From NCBI GenBank assembly GCA_963823435.1, contig CAWGLN010000003.1:1-64000 (forward strand): a DNA stretch of 64,000 bases, given 5' to 3'. The DNA comes from CAKZML01 sp963823435 (GTDB lineage Bacteria > Pseudomonadota > Gammaproteobacteria > Steroidobacterales > BM003). A model generated the notes under the pieces. That model saw only the letters and a list, made by a program, of their open reading frames with translations. It made no database searches and had not been told where the DNA came from. Position numbers and translations under genes: made by a program. Positions 1 to 9,071 of the stretch are shown here, in pieces. Position 1 is the first letter of the stretch. Every line of letters starts with the position of its first letter.

Positions 1-300
1 CAGGGATGTTTCTTTCCCAGGTAATCTATGATCTCCTTCCAGCTCCTCTTTTGAAGGATGTTTTCTCTCAATATTCTTTTGCTTATAATAGAGGTCAATC
101 ATCTGTTCTCTTTTGTTCTTCTGTAATTCCTATAGCTGACATTGTATTCTCCTTTTATAAAAAGATTAAATTTCTAGTCCTTCTGTTAGTTGGACATTAT
201 GGTTACACTAAAAGCATGGAAATTGGGAAGTGGTTTGGATACAAGATATTGGGGTAACGAAAAAGCTCTCCCGCCACTATAAAGCGCAGCGACGGAGTAG
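1..300. other. no supported gene
   Basis: The one open frame here has no recognisable domain, ribosome-binding site or family resemblance. Nothing convincing appears on either strand before the methyltransferase stop codon. Confidence 0.5.
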
Positions 301-1003
301 TCAACTGCAAGCTGATGTTAGGTGTTGTACCCTCAACATTTGGTTGCCACCTCGTTGGAACTCATATGATACTGCTTCAACAGAGATCTGATAACCATCT
401 TGCTGCATTTCCGAAATTGCAGGCGCAAGGTGGCGAGATGAAATAGCTCCAAGCTCTAAAAGGGGAAATATCCTTGCTTCCCTTGCCACACGACACATTT
501 CTTTGATTGCCTCTATGTGGAACTCAATAGATAACTGTTCACTATACAAAAACAGATAATGTGAACATAGAGACAGACCAAACTGTCCATCTCGAAAAGG
601 TAACCTAGGGAAACCACCAGTTAGATAAATAACCCCCTTGTGCCTTACCATTTTTAAAATCGCTTAGAAATTCATTCATTGCTGCCATACGGATTTGGCC
701 AAGTTCTTCAACTGAAGAGATAGAGTTCCAAAGAAACTCATTTCTATTTTTTTTCGTTTGCTCAATAACTTGATCATACGTTTCAGAAATGCGGTTTTTG
801 ATGGCATCTTCTGTAAGTTGATAAATTGGATCAATGGAGACAACATTTCCGCCTTTGCGTGAAAGGACAGCATTGAAACTTGCCGGGCCATCACTACACC
901 CAAGGATGCTTGATTTGAAATCATCATCTGTCAGGGCAAACATCTTGACATATTCGTCAAATGATCGGCCCCATAGGACAACTTCTTTTAGCGTAAATGC
1001 CAC
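301..1003 (-). CDS. SAM-dependent methyltransferase, frameshifted
   Basis: The two pieces together read as one class I SAM-dependent methyltransferase of about 230 residues. The first runs from a GTG at 1003 (MAFTLKEVVLWGRSFDEY) and has the SAM-binding region around ILGCSDGPASFNA and VVSIDP. The second contains LPFRDGQFGLSLCSHYLFLY (the post-II region) and ends FQRGGNQML. The frame breaks at a run of five C (633-637 on the plus strand). Removing one base restores a continuous reading, KAQG-VIYLTGGFPRLPF. The order and spacing match a family of uncharacterised bacterial methyltransferases, so I read one gene with a homopolymer error or a recent frameshift. The substrate is not predictable. It stands alone with no partner genes. 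Confidence 0.75.
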
Positions 1004-1477
1004 TTGGTTTTTTCTCTTAACATCTAACTATTGAGTCTACGGAATAATTTTCGACATACTTGATAAGTTACATTTTGAAACAATTTAATGTAGCGAAATG
1101 TAATAGTTAACGCCATTATAACTTCATGACGGCTATATTTCCACAAGATATTGCAGTGTCTAAGAAGATCAGAAAGTGTAACATACTGACAAACAATCAG
1201 AGGTCATGCCCGGAGGGATTATGCTCTAACATAGGTTTGGTGGTAGCAAATTATTCGGTCTTCAAATAGTTGGCATAGATGGTAGCAGTATGAGTTTTTT
1301 TTTTAGCACAATGACGGACATCCACCATGTAGAGATTCTGATATTATAGAAAAGCCTGCCATCTCACGATGCAGATCTTTCCACTCTCGCGTTAGAAGGC
1401 ATTTCGAAGCATAAAATCAGGGTTTTCCCTATTGCATTTTTTGTTTTTTAATACTAAGAATAAACACAACTACATAC
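1004..1477. other. intergenic, no gene seen
   Basis: AT-rich sequence with oligo-T runs. No open frame with a plausible start and no clear hairpin terminator. It separates the methyltransferase from the riboswitch leader and must hold the promoter for the latter. Confidence 0.4.
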
Positions 1478-1600
1478 GATAAAGCCAAACCCCGAGCGAT
1501 CGAGGGACGGAAAGCCACAGTTCTATTGCGGAGTTGAATCTGAGTAGTAACGTGCTTCTGGAAATGGTTTAATAGAAGGCTGGACTGCCGAATGTATAAT
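1478..1600 (+). promoter_or_regulatory. GEMM-class (c-di-GMP-I / cGAMP) riboswitch
   Basis: The leader shows the GEMM aptamer signature in order: GCCAAACC at 1484-1491, a short stem closed by a GCGA tetraloop (1496-1499), then GGGACGGAAAGCC at 1504-1516, a variable P3 arm, and AAGGCTGGACTGCCGAA at the 3' end. GNRA loop docking and the AAACC / AAAGCC blocks are diagnostic of this class. The base at the ligand-discriminating position aligns as A rather than G, and the GGAAAGCC variant resembles cGAMP-responsive members from Geobacter. I therefore cannot say whether c-di-GMP or cGAMP is the ligand. The strand of the aptamer overlapping the following terminator makes this a likely transcriptional switch for the secreted protein downstream. 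Confidence 0.72.
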
Positions 1601-1634
1601 TCCTAATAGGATAGTTGTACACGGCAGTTTTTTA
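1582..1634 (+). terminator. intrinsic terminator, riboswitch expression platform
   Basis: ACTGCCGAATGTATAAT at 1584-1600 pairs with GTTGTACACGGCAGT about 20 bases later, followed by a T6 tract. Its 5' arm is the same ACTGCCG that closes the GEMM aptamer, so aptamer and terminator are mutually exclusive or stacked, as expected for ligand-gated termination. Confidence 0.7.
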
Positions 1635-1719
1635 TTTGGGAGAAAGGAGGTGATGCTCATAAGAGGATTTTAAGTGAAAGTAATCTTCTAAAGCATAACC
1701 TATGAGAAAGGAGGACAAG

Positions 1720-2592
1720 ATGAGACTAATAAAATGTTTTACCGCTGATGTTGGCTTTAATCTTTATGGTTATGGCATTTTGGGGCAAAAATGTAGCGGC
1801 ATACGATATGGCTGAATATTTTCCATTAAACCAGGGAGATGAGTGGATATATAGAAACAATTATTTTGGAGACGGACAACTTCCGGTGAAAACGGTCATA
1901 GACGGTACTGAATTGGTTAACGGAGCAGAGACAATAAAATTTGGTGTTAGTTGTTATGTTATGGATTCCGAAGGTTTGAAAAAGTACAAGCAGGTTGTGC
2001 CTGGAGATAATTATCTTATTTTTGATCCTCCAAGAATAATTTTTCCTGCTCAGTGTGATGTGGGTGAGACTTACCTTTATTCCGTATCAGCTAAAGTATA
2101 CTCAAGTGATAACACATTGACAGACATCTATCCTGGAAATGATACTGTCATTTTAGGGAATGTAAAGGATGTGACTGTTCCAGCGGGAACGTTTAAGGAT
2201 TGTCTGAAAATTTATACTTACTCGTCATTGTTTCTAGAGCATTACGGGGGGGTGATAAAAACTGAGTGGTATGCCCGTAATATTGGACTGATAAAAAGTA
2301 TAGAGTATGATGGTAGTGTAGTAAATGTACTCATGAGCGCTACTGTTGACGGAGTACACTATGGCTGTCCTGCAACTTTTGCCTTGGGAGGAGATTCAAA
2401 TGACATCAATACTCTAAGAAAATTTAGAGATGAAGTGCTACGCAAAACGCCAGCAGGTAAAGAAATGATAAAGCTGTATTACGGTTCGTCCCTGTAATAG
2501 TCAAAGCAATGGCAGAGGATGAGGAATTTAAAGAAGAGGTTAAAGATATGATTGAGGGGGTTTTGCCCTTAGTGAGAAAAGCAGTAGAATAG
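1720..2592 (+). CDS. secreted protein with CFI-box C-terminal domain
   Basis: An exported protein of about 290 residues after two frame corrections. AAAGGAGG sits five bases before ATG 1720. Correcting the A-run near 1732-1735 yields a textbook signal peptide (MRLIN... into LPLMLALIFMVMAFWG). The body (YFPLNQGDEWIYRN, VPAGTFKDCLKIYTY, TEWYARNIGLIKS) is typical of secreted beta-rich proteins found with sorting tails. The end contains CPATFALGG...LRKFRDEVL, like the CFI-box C-terminal region (CFIATAAYGS...LRxFRD). The frame breaks at CCC near 2488; adding one C continues through VIVKAMAEDEEFK to a TAG at 2592. Role unknown; probably surface-associated. Its leader is the GEMM riboswitch, so second-messenger control is likely. 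Confidence 0.65.
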
Positions 2593-2707
2593 AATGAATC
2601 ATTTTTCAAGATTAACAATTTCAACCCCATTTGACAGTTCTAATAGAATATGTTCTCTTATACAGGGGTTTTTTTAAATGACTAATAGTTTAGGAACTCA
2701 ATAACTA

Positions 2708-2869
2708 ATGCTCACATCAAAAGAAGAAAAGTTGTTTTCGTACTGTATGGAAGAACTACGGCTTCTCATTGAACATCCTCATGAACATGATTCATTAATC
2801 GAAAGACTAGAAACCATTCAAAATTGCTTTGAAGTGTTGTACAAACAAACATTAATCAAAGAGAGGTGA
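2708..2869 (+). CDS. small hypothetical protein, 53 aa
   Basis: An ATG-initiated frame of 53 codons that is rich in Glu, Leu and Lys and predicted helical. Its stop is six bases before the start of the small HTH gene, so the two look translationally linked. I recognise no family. The tight spacing and lack of rare codons favour a real small gene; it could instead be the tail of the HTH gene's leader. Confidence 0.4.
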   Translation: MLTSKEEKLFSYCMEELRLLIEHPHEHDSLIERLETIQNCFEVLYKQTLIKER

Positions 2870-2875
2870 AGTGAA

Positions 2876-3058
2876 ATGCCAACTATAATAGAGGGTTTAA
2901 CCTTATATTCTGTGCCCGAATTATCTCAAAAGTTGAATGTAACCACCGTTTCCATTAGAAATTATATCAATTCGGGTCGCCTGAAAGGACAGAAGGTAAT
3001 GGGAAGGTGGTTTGTATTAGAAGAAGATTGGGGGGAATTTTTTAACAAACTCTCCTGA
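2876..3058 (+). CDS. excisionase-type helix-turn-helix protein
   Basis: Sixty residues forming a single MerR/excisionase-like winged helix (HTH_17 type): YSVPELSQKLNVTTVSIRNYI, the wing SGRLKGQKVMGRWFVLEEDW, then a short helix. Such proteins bind DNA as Xis factors or as small plasmid or phage regulators. A ribosome-binding site (GAGAGGTGAA) precedes ATG 2876. It shares a compact array with the 53-residue gene upstream and a small membrane protein downstream. With an integrase stub and tRNA fragment 1.7 kb away, a mobile-element origin is plausible, but a chromosomal regulator cannot be excluded. Confidence 0.65.
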   Translation: MPTIIEGLTLYSVPELSQKLNVTTVSIRNYINSGRLKGQKVMGRWFVLEEDWGEFFNKLS

Positions 3059-3107
3059 CTTAATGATTATATATTTTATCTGTCCTTTCTTCATGGCAGG
3101 GTGTATT

Positions 3108-3317
3108 ATGGGGAAACAATCCTTAGCAAAGGCGGAAATAACTGCTCCTCAAGAGGGACAGCAAATAGAATTAATAAATTTAGGAGAGCATTCAAGATAT
3201 GGAAAGCAATCGAGCGTAAATAGTGTCATCATAATAAGGTGGCTAGCCATATTATTTTGCTTGGCTTTCTGGTACGGTGTTTACAAATTGGTAAATTATG
3301 TATTTCTTAGTGGTTGA
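3108..3317 (+). CDS. small single-pass membrane protein
   Basis: About 69 residues from ATG 3108 (an in-frame start at 3063 would give 84). The first 40 residues are polar. A hydrophobic helix (VIIIRWLAILFCLAFWYGVY) near the C-terminus would make it a tail-anchored or single-pass inner-membrane protein. No family is recognised. It follows the HTH gene closely and is followed by a strong hairpin terminator, so it likely ends that small transcription unit. The start choice is uncertain because neither ATG has a clear ribosome-binding site. Confidence 0.4.
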   Translation: MGKQSLAKAEITAPQEGQQIELINLGEHSRYGKQSSVNSVIIIRWLAILFCLAFWYGVYKLVNYVFLSG

Positions 3318-3354
3318 ATTAATTAAGGTAAGTGAACAGAATATTCTCATTGCG

Positions 3355-3382
3355 AGCAGGAGTCGTTATTGCTCCTGTTTTT
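3355..3382 (+). terminator. intrinsic terminator
   Basis: CAGGAG (3357-3362) and CTCCTG (3372-3377) form a perfect stem with a nine-base loop, followed by TTTTT. It closes the small HTH/membrane-protein unit. Confidence 0.7.
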
Positions 3383-3869
3383 GCACATCAATATGTTGTA
3401 TATGTTTAACTCAGCTATAAAAATCAACAGGCTACAGACAAAAGTTTTCGACATATTCAAATGGTAATGTCGACGATACGAAATTTTTTCGATATCACCT
3501 GCAGTAGCAATGCTGGGGGTTTTTTTATTTAAAAAATGAAAATTGAAGTGCTGATCAAGATGGCAAACACAACATATTGATTTTTTTTTTTAAGCTGTGG
3601 ATAGCTGGTATATAAAAAAGAAACCCTAATAGTAGAGAAGATGCAGACATCGAAGCCCATCCATAACTAGCTGTTTTTGTTGGAGCAATATCAGTGATCA
3701 AAATTTGATCGAAGTGCTAAAAGTATAGATAAAACATGGTGATTTTTATCTGGTATTGCATACTTATCCACAGGCAATAAACAATTTCTGTGGAGTGTTC
3801 TTATTAAGGGTAGAATAATAATCTTCAGCAGGTGCTCAGGGTTGTAATTGAGTTTAGATCAAAGTGACA
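3383..3869. other. intergenic, no gene seen
   Basis: AT-rich with oligo-T and oligo-A tracts. A weaker stem ending in GGGGGTTTTTTT lies near 3500-3528. No coding frame has support. Confidence 0.4.
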
Positions 3870-4297
3870 CTACTTGCCTTCCGGCAAACTAAACTTGTCT
3901 TCCTCAACCACCTCGGCATCTTCAGCGTTATCCTTCGGTTCAGTGCTGTCTATAATGTTGAAGGTTGGCACTTCCAGCCTGTGCTGGACTAGTTCTACCG
4001 GTTTGCCTACAAGGTGTTCCAGTAAGAAAATGAATATACGTGGACTCAGGTCTGCCTTCCTCCTAACATACAGGCAGAGTTCATAATAGGTCATCCTGTT
4101 CCCGGTTTCAGGATCAAGGAGCAGCACATCCTCGGCAAACTGCCGTGCAACCAGGGTTATCTTATTCTTTGCACCCTTGGGCTTGCCTGCATAACCTTTC
4201 GGAAACCTCCTGTCCCTCTTGTATTGCCTTTAACGAATCTGCCATCGCTATCTCTAACGGCTATTGATTTACCAGGTGCTGCTTTGGTTTTATTCAT
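3870..4297 (-). CDS. DUF5681-like Lys/Gly-rich domain protein, frameshifted
   Basis: From ATG 4297 the frame reads MNKTKAAPGKSIAV then GRFVKGNTRGTGG. After a one-base slip at the AAA of 4203-4205 it continues FPKGYAGKPKGAKNKIT and runs to the stop at 3870, about 142 residues in all. The RF-x-KGN...GKPKGAKNK block is the basic N-terminal signature of DUF5681-type proteins, often seen in phage or mobile-element contexts. The C-terminal half (YYELCLYVRRKADLSPRIFI) is helical and ends in an acidic tail. Two shorter, decayed copies of this tail lie near 8.4 and 12.1 kb on the same strand, so it belongs to a dispersed family in this genome. Function unknown; the slip looks like a homopolymer error. 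Confidence 0.6.
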
Positions 4298-4619
4298 TTG
4301 ATGATAACCTCGCTGTGATTACCGATTTTATTTCTGAAAAAAGTCTGAAAAATTTTTGGGGAATTTTTCTGGTGACCCCCTATTTGATAGGAGTCCCATA
4401 AACTTAACCGGAAATACCTGTGTAATACATGACCTATACTCTTCTGGGGGAATACCCCTAAGGGCGATTTGACTTCCCATAATGGACTGTGCAGTAATTG
4501 TACTGTAGACAGGAACAAACAGTGGGAAACAAGAGCAAGACCAACATTAATTAATTTCACGTTTTGCAAGGTATAACAAGCAGTAAGCAGCAGTAGAAAA
4601 AACATTGGGGGGGTTAAGG

Positions 4620-4668
4620 AAGCGATTCGTAATCAGCAGGTCGTGAGTTCGACTCCACTCGCCGGCTC
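4620..4668 (+). tRNA. 3' fragment of a tRNA-Thr(CGT), probable att scar
   Basis: GATTCGTAATCAGCAGGTCG, followed by GAGTTCGACTCCACTC and GCCGGCTC, matches the anticodon loop (CGT), variable loop, T-arm and 3' acceptor strand of bacterial tRNA-Thr. The D-arm and 5' acceptor half are absent and the anticodon stem is imperfect, so it is not a functional tRNA. An integrase C-terminus lies 115 bases downstream, so this is best read as an attachment-site duplication left by an integrative element. Confidence 0.6.
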
Positions 4669-4781
4669 TCTTTATTTTCAATGTGTTACACCCCCTACCC
4701 TCTCCCCAAAACTCCCGCTTGGGATTATTTTTTTTGATCGAGTCCAAAACGAGTCCAATCTTTAGGGACGTCTTTCTTCTC

Positions 4782-4898
4782 TCATAGCTTAACCGCATTC
4801 ACTGACATATCGTCCCTAAGATGAGCGTAGCGCATAGTCGTTTTAATGTCGGTATGCCCGAGTAGCTTTTGAACTACCACTCTAATTACATAATTCAT
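4782..4898 (-). pseudogene. C-terminal stub of a tyrosine recombinase (integrase)
   Basis: Thirty-eight residues ending VQKLLGHTDIKTTMRYAHL and a short tail. This is the last catalytic box of phage-type integrases: the LGH motif, then the nucleophilic Tyr in TTMRYAH. The Arg-box and core domain are gone; upstream sequence has no matching frame. Together with the tRNA fragment this marks the decayed end of a genomic island or prophage. Confidence 0.7.
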
Positions 4899-4958
4899 AT
4901 AATGTCACTATGTAGTGGTGTCCAAAAGACGAAAAAAGTGCAACTCATACAAAATAGT

Positions 4959-4988
4959 GATGCTCCCCGCGCACAGCGCGGGGCATCC
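4959..4988. repeat. GC hairpin
   Basis: CCCCGCGC-ACA-GCGCGGGG forms a perfect eight-base-pair stem with a three-base loop, and the flanking GATG / CATC can extend it. It stands out against the AT-rich surroundings. Confidence 0.6.
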
Positions 4989-5017
4989 CGGAAATTAAAT
5001 TTTATTATTTCTCAATT

Positions 5018-5060
5018 GTGCCGATTCATCCCCGCCTGCAAGGCGGGGCTCTCTCGGCAC
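5018..5060. repeat. two-tier GC hairpin
   Basis: Outer arms GTGCCGA (5018-5024) and TCGGCAC (5054-5060) enclose inner arms CCCCGCCT (5030-5037) and AGGCGGGG (5041-5048). Both stems are perfect. No T tract follows, so a terminator role is doubtful; a repeated palindrome is more likely. Confidence 0.6.
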
Positions 5061-5112
5061 CTGCCGGTAAACAGTCAACCCCACACCTGTCTCATTAAAC
5101 ATTACCAGATCA

Positions 5113-5147
5113 AATCACCACCCCCTCACTTCTAAGGGGTGGTGATT
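5113..5147. repeat. 12-bp inverted repeat
   Basis: AATCACCACCCC (5113-5124) and GGGGTGGTGATT (5136-5147) are exact reverse complements around an 11-base spacer. There is no T tract. Confidence 0.6.
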
Positions 5148-5521
5148 GAGAGGATCAGTCCCCTTTTTCTATTTTATAAAGCCCTTCTCGTGGTAAAAAT
5201 ACTCTCTTCGTGGGATAAAAAATACTACTATCACCCCATTGCTTTTATGGTTTGGTTGAATTATTGTTAATCTGAAATATGAGAATATTTCATTCTTTCC
5301 TTCTGGGGGTTAAATTGGATGTATTCAAGCGGTCCCCTCCCTTAAATCATCTAATTTATCCCCCTTCTCTTCTTTTTTATAATTTCTATCATTTACCCAC
5401 TTGAATGCGTCCAACCGCAATTATAGGGTCAATCCCCCGGAAATACCCTTCAGGTTGTCTGTGTACTGCTCAAGGTTGTGACCCACCAACACCAGTGCCA
5501 AAGACATGACAGTTTCCTCAT

Positions 5522-5926
5522 ATGTGTTTTGGAAGAAAAACGTGGCATGATGCCTTATCTGATTGCAATGGATTATCAAGTGGCTCATGCGGACTTACTG
5601 ATACTTCTATTCAAGGAGAATGGCGATTACCCAATATAAAGGAGCTAGAGAGTCTTATAGATTATAGTCGTTTTGGTATTGTATTACCATCAGGACATCA
5701 TTTTTACAACGTGCAGACCCCCTTCTACTGGACATCTACTACCAACGAAGGCTTTATCGACTACGCTTGGTACGTGGATATGCGTGATGGCAAGGTGGAA
5801 TACAACCCTAAGGACTACGAACAATACTACATCTGGTGCGTTCGAGACCCACACCAGATTACAGGAGGTCAACATAAAAACTATTGGCACGCTGACGGTG
5901 AGGGCAAAATAAGGATCCCCTCCTAA
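5522..5926 (+). CDS. DUF1566 (Lcl-type) domain protein, N-terminally truncated
   Basis: Residues CFGRKTWHDALSDCNGL, GEWRLPNIKELESLIDYS and TPFYWTSTT...YAWYVDMRDG are the conserved core of the DUF1566 fold (C-type-lectin-like), found in secreted bacterial proteins. The usual signal peptide and the LTGLMW stretch before the first Cys are missing. An in-frame stop sits 15 bases upstream of the ATG, so the gene is either cut at its 5' end or frameshifted near 5510. Function in this family is not established. There is no visible partner gene. Confidence 0.65.
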   Translation: MCFGRKTWHDALSDCNGLSSGSCGLTDTSIQGEWRLPNIKELESLIDYSRFGIVLPSGHHFYNVQTPFYWTSTTNEGFIDYAWYVDMRDGKVEYNPKDYEQYYIWCVRDPHQITGGQHKNYWHADGEGKIRIPS

Positions 5927-6130
5927 ATAGACCTCACCCGATGCGTGTCATTAAGATAGGGGGAAGTGAATATCACAAAACGAATGTTTATAATAGCTAT
6001 CATCTGAGGTGGATTGAATACTATTCGGTATACTATAGAGATTTTCGCCCATTTGAAGCACCCCCGATATATTGACAAATCGATAATTACTTGCAAACTC
6101 TATAGAAAGTAATTTTTCTGAGTAAAGGTC
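5927..6130 (+). other. short intergenic; possible 44-codon frame
   Basis: ATG 5941 opens a 44-codon frame to TGA at 6075 (MRVIKIGGSEYHKTNVYN...). It lacks a ribosome-binding site and any resemblance I know, so I do not call it a gene. Confidence 0.25.
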
Positions 6131-7903
6131 TCAATGGCTTTTAAGTTTCTTTATAGTAACTATAATTACTACACCACTTATTACAGCCATAATAATACAT
6201 AGTAGACTTCTGATATAAGATTGAAAAATAGCATATCCTAATCCTAATGTGGTTCCACATATCAAAACGATTCCTGAAAACCAGTTGATGACAAAGCGAG
6301 CGTTGAGTACCCGCTTATCAGGATTAATAAGAGAAGTGTCAATACCCCGCCACCATCCCCCCGGATACACCTTCAGATAAAACCGGTTAAGAATGTCTTG
6401 GGATTCTGGTTCTGTTAAAAAGGTAGCTGTCAACCAACATACAAGAGAGACGGGCACAATGATAATGGTCTTAATGTGAAAAGGTAGTGTTGCAAATTCA
6501 AATCCCAGGATGTTGGCATGCGGCCAAAGGTATTTTCCCAGAAGAAAAAACATCGCCAACAACAGCGAAGAGGTAAGCGCTACTATTTCACTCACAGCAT
6601 TAATCCGCCACCAGAACCATCTCAAAATAAGTACAGCACCAATACCTGCTCCCATCTCAGCCGTGAGTTCCCAGGCAGCAGAAATCCTGTCGAATGCTAA
6701 AAGCGGTTATAGCACCGCCTACCATAAGGCCAATTACCATCAGCTTGGTTGTTCGCACATAGTGTGCCTCAGATGCATTTTTTTAATAAATCGCCGGTAG
6801 AGATCATTGAGAAGGTAAGAAGCACCCCAATTGAGATGTGTATCTATAGTAGACATAAAAGCAGCTAAAAATGAAGCAACCAACAAACCTTTCATTCCCA
6901 CACCCAAACAGTAGCTCATTACGAGAGGGTAAGCATCCTTGTCTTGAGAGAGTGTAGGGAAAAAAACCAATGATGCTAACGCAACCATAATCCATGGCCA
7001 ACCACGGATCATGTTGGTAAAAGCAAAAAATAAAGTGGCGAGGACAGAATTTTTCTCATCCTTACAGGAAACTATTCTTTGAATTATATAACCGCCGCCA
7101 TCAGCATTGTGGTTTGCCCACCACATAACGAAAAGAAATATGAGCATACTGATAAACGGTGATTCTAGTTCAAGACTCATGGGTGGAAAAAAACTGAAGG
7201 TACCCTGTCCCATTGCTGGGTGGGAAGTAAGGATCTTCTCCTGAATCCCGCTAAATCCTCCCAGTTTAGAAAAGGAGACAACCGCAAGAATAATCGACCC
7301 GGCAATAGCAATAATGAACTGAATAAAATCTGTAACGACCACCCCCCAATATCCTGACATCACGGCATATGTTAGTGCGATAGCTGAACAAGTCCACACC
7401 AATATGCTCTGTTCCCACCCCTGACTGACTCCAACCATTACTCCAATCACACTGGCAATTGCATTAATCACCCACCCCATCACGATAAAGTTATAAAAGA
7501 TTCCGAAATAAATGGCTTTAAACCCGCGTAATATGGCAGCAGGTTTACCAGAGTAACGGAGTTCGATTAACTCATTATCAGTAACAACTTCAGATCTCCT
7601 CCATAGACGAGCAAAAAGAAAGGCACACATAACATGCGTTAAAGCAGCGTTCCACCAGAACCAATTCCTCCACAATCCATACTTCCTCACCAGTTCGGTA
7701 ATTGCCAAGGGGGTATCAGAGGCAAAGGTAGTAGCTATCATAGAGGTTCCAACCAACCACCAAGGTAAGGTACGACCACCAAGAAAATATTCCTGAGTAC
7801 TTGATGATGCCCGTTTAGAAAAATAGACACCAACTCCCATCGTAAAAATTAAATAAAGAGAAATAATCAACCAATCAAAAAACGAAAGTCCCTCAGTCAT
7901 CAT
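6131..7903 (-). CDS. sodium:solute symporter family transporter, frameshifted
   Basis: A multi-pass SSS-family transporter of about 590 residues. The N-terminal piece from 7903 opens with a first helix (FDWLIISLYLIFTMGVGVYF), then the family signature EYFLGGRTLPWWLVGTSMIAT, and continues through MRGWP-like and TIDTHLNWGASYLLNDLY motifs. The C-terminal piece (6655-6131) has further helices (IILRWFWWRINAVSEIVAL and on). The frame breaks at a run of seven T (6778-6784); adding one base restores IKKNASEAHYVRTTKLM. It breaks again near 6690, after which DRISAAWELTAEMGAGIGAV joins the last piece. The substrate is unknown; planctomycetes and related bacteria carry many such long SSS paralogues. Both breaks are likely sequencing errors. 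Confidence 0.75.
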
Positions 7904-8327
7904 AGTTCTTTCAATTAAAACGACTCTTTGATAATAATATATTTAATTCTTTAAATACCAAGACTCATTTTAAATTTACTGGATTAAGCAATATTTTTCA
8001 AGATAAGTCCTGTCTTTATACCTAGAATTTAACTTGTAGGAATATACTTTACCACTCTATCCTACATTGGAGCGTTCAAGATAATGGGTTCCTAGGATAC
8101 CCTGCAAAATTCACAGTAACAAGGTTCCCCGACTGAGAAGTAGGATCTAAAGTGAAGGTGAATAAATTAGCCTCCCAGTAATAATCATTCTGAGAGGCTT
8201 TTCTTTTTTTTCTTCAAAACCCAAGATATAGTGGTTTTAAAATTAGGATAATTTTTCAAGGATACTGCAAAAATCCTACAATCTGCCTTTCCTTTATTCC
8301 ATTTAACAATACCATATCAAATATGCA
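7904..8327. other. intergenic
   Basis: AT-rich. On the minus strand a 48-codon open stretch ending near 8085 (NLFTFTLDPTSQSGNLVTVN) looks like the C-terminal remnant of an unknown protein, with no start. A terminator-like hairpin lies inside. Confidence 0.3.
8169..8211 (+). terminator. hairpin with long T tract
   Basis: AGCCTC (8169-8174) and GAGGCT (8194-8199), extended by CCAG/CTGA, are followed by TTTTCTTTTTTTT. No plus-strand gene ends just upstream, so it may end an untranslated transcript. Confidence 0.5.
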
Positions 8328-8480
8328 CTATTCCGGTTCCGGCAAACTAAACATCTCACCCTCAATCACTTCAGCCTTTTCAGCATTATCCTTTGGTTCA
8401 GTACTGCCTATGATGTTAAAGGTTGGCATTTCCACCCCATGTTGGACTTGTTCTACTGGTTTGCCTGAAGAGTGGTTTAA
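8328..8480 (-). pseudogene. decayed copy of the 3.9-kb DUF5681-like gene (C-terminal part)
   Basis: The reverse strand reads GKPVEQVQHGVEMPTFNI, then GSTEPKDNAEKAEVIE and SLPEPE before a stop, closely matching the last 45 residues of the gene at 3870-4297. The rest of that gene is missing. The frame is intact across the fragment. Confidence 0.65.
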
Positions 8481-8556
8481 CACCAGATTAAGCCAACATA
8501 AAAAACTTCACATTTATTTATATAGTTTTTTATACATTGCTTTTCCCTGGAAAAAA

Positions 8557-8973
8557 TCAATTTACTACCAGTCGGTATTCTGCCAAGGCATTGACGTTGC
8601 GGCCCATATCCTGAGCACTATCTTTCACTTCCCCATCGACGAGCAACAATAGCTCTACCTGACCTTCAACAGAATCTGAACAGACAGCACTAATCTGGGT
8701 ATTGAATGGGAACATGGGTGTCACGGTGACATCATAGGTGTGAGACCCGGGCAGCATCACGTCTTCATCCAAACTTTGACCTCCCTGATTAACCTCGTCT
8801 GGTCCCACATCATCGCGCCTGGTAATATAGAAAACCGTACAATCGCTAAATGTCCCAGATACTTCATAGGTCACCGTAAAGCGCTGACTGGGTCCGAAGA
8901 CATCACAAGAGGATATGATGGCGGTCACTGCGATAATGCCTGTATCGAGGATAAGCTTAGCTTTACGCAACAT
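8557..8973 (-). CDS. putative lipoprotein
   Basis: A 138-residue protein with a short N-terminal hydrophobic stretch ending AIISSC, an acceptable lipobox, so probably lipidated and exported. The mature part (RFTVTYEVSGTFSDCTVFYI, SHTYDVTVTP, QVELLLLVDGEVK) alternates polar and hydrophobic residues as in a small beta-sandwich. No named family. It lies in tandem with another small lipoprotein gene on the same strand, about 100 bases apart. Function unknown. Confidence 0.6.
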   Translation of the reverse strand: MLRKAKLILDTGIIAVTAIISSCDVFGPSQRFTVTYEVSGTFSDCTVFYITRRDDVGPDEVNQGGQSLDEDVMLPGSHTYDVTVTPMFPFNTQISAVCSDSVEGQVELLLLVDGEVKDSAQDMGRNVNALAEYRLVVN

Positions 8974-9071
8974 AATGACCTGCTGTTTGTCTAATGTGGT
9001 TATCTCGTTACTTTACTAATGGCTTCTCTTTGCCTGATCGTATTACGAATAATTGTTTTGTCAAACTATAC

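Larger units (their letters stand above)
4899..5505. other. intergenic with three strong hairpins
   Basis: No credible coding frame. It holds three perfect inverted repeats (described separately) in otherwise AT-rich DNA. Confidence 0.4.

Noticed and set aside
6..257. 83-codon frame at the window start
   Set aside because: No ribosome-binding site, no family resemblance and hydrophobic low-quality content; likely chance.
4961..5060. Hairpins resembling type I-E CRISPR repeats (CCCCGCGC...GCGGGG, GGGGATGAATCG on the reverse strand)
   Set aside because: The two are different sequences, not regularly spaced copies, with no spacers and no cas genes.
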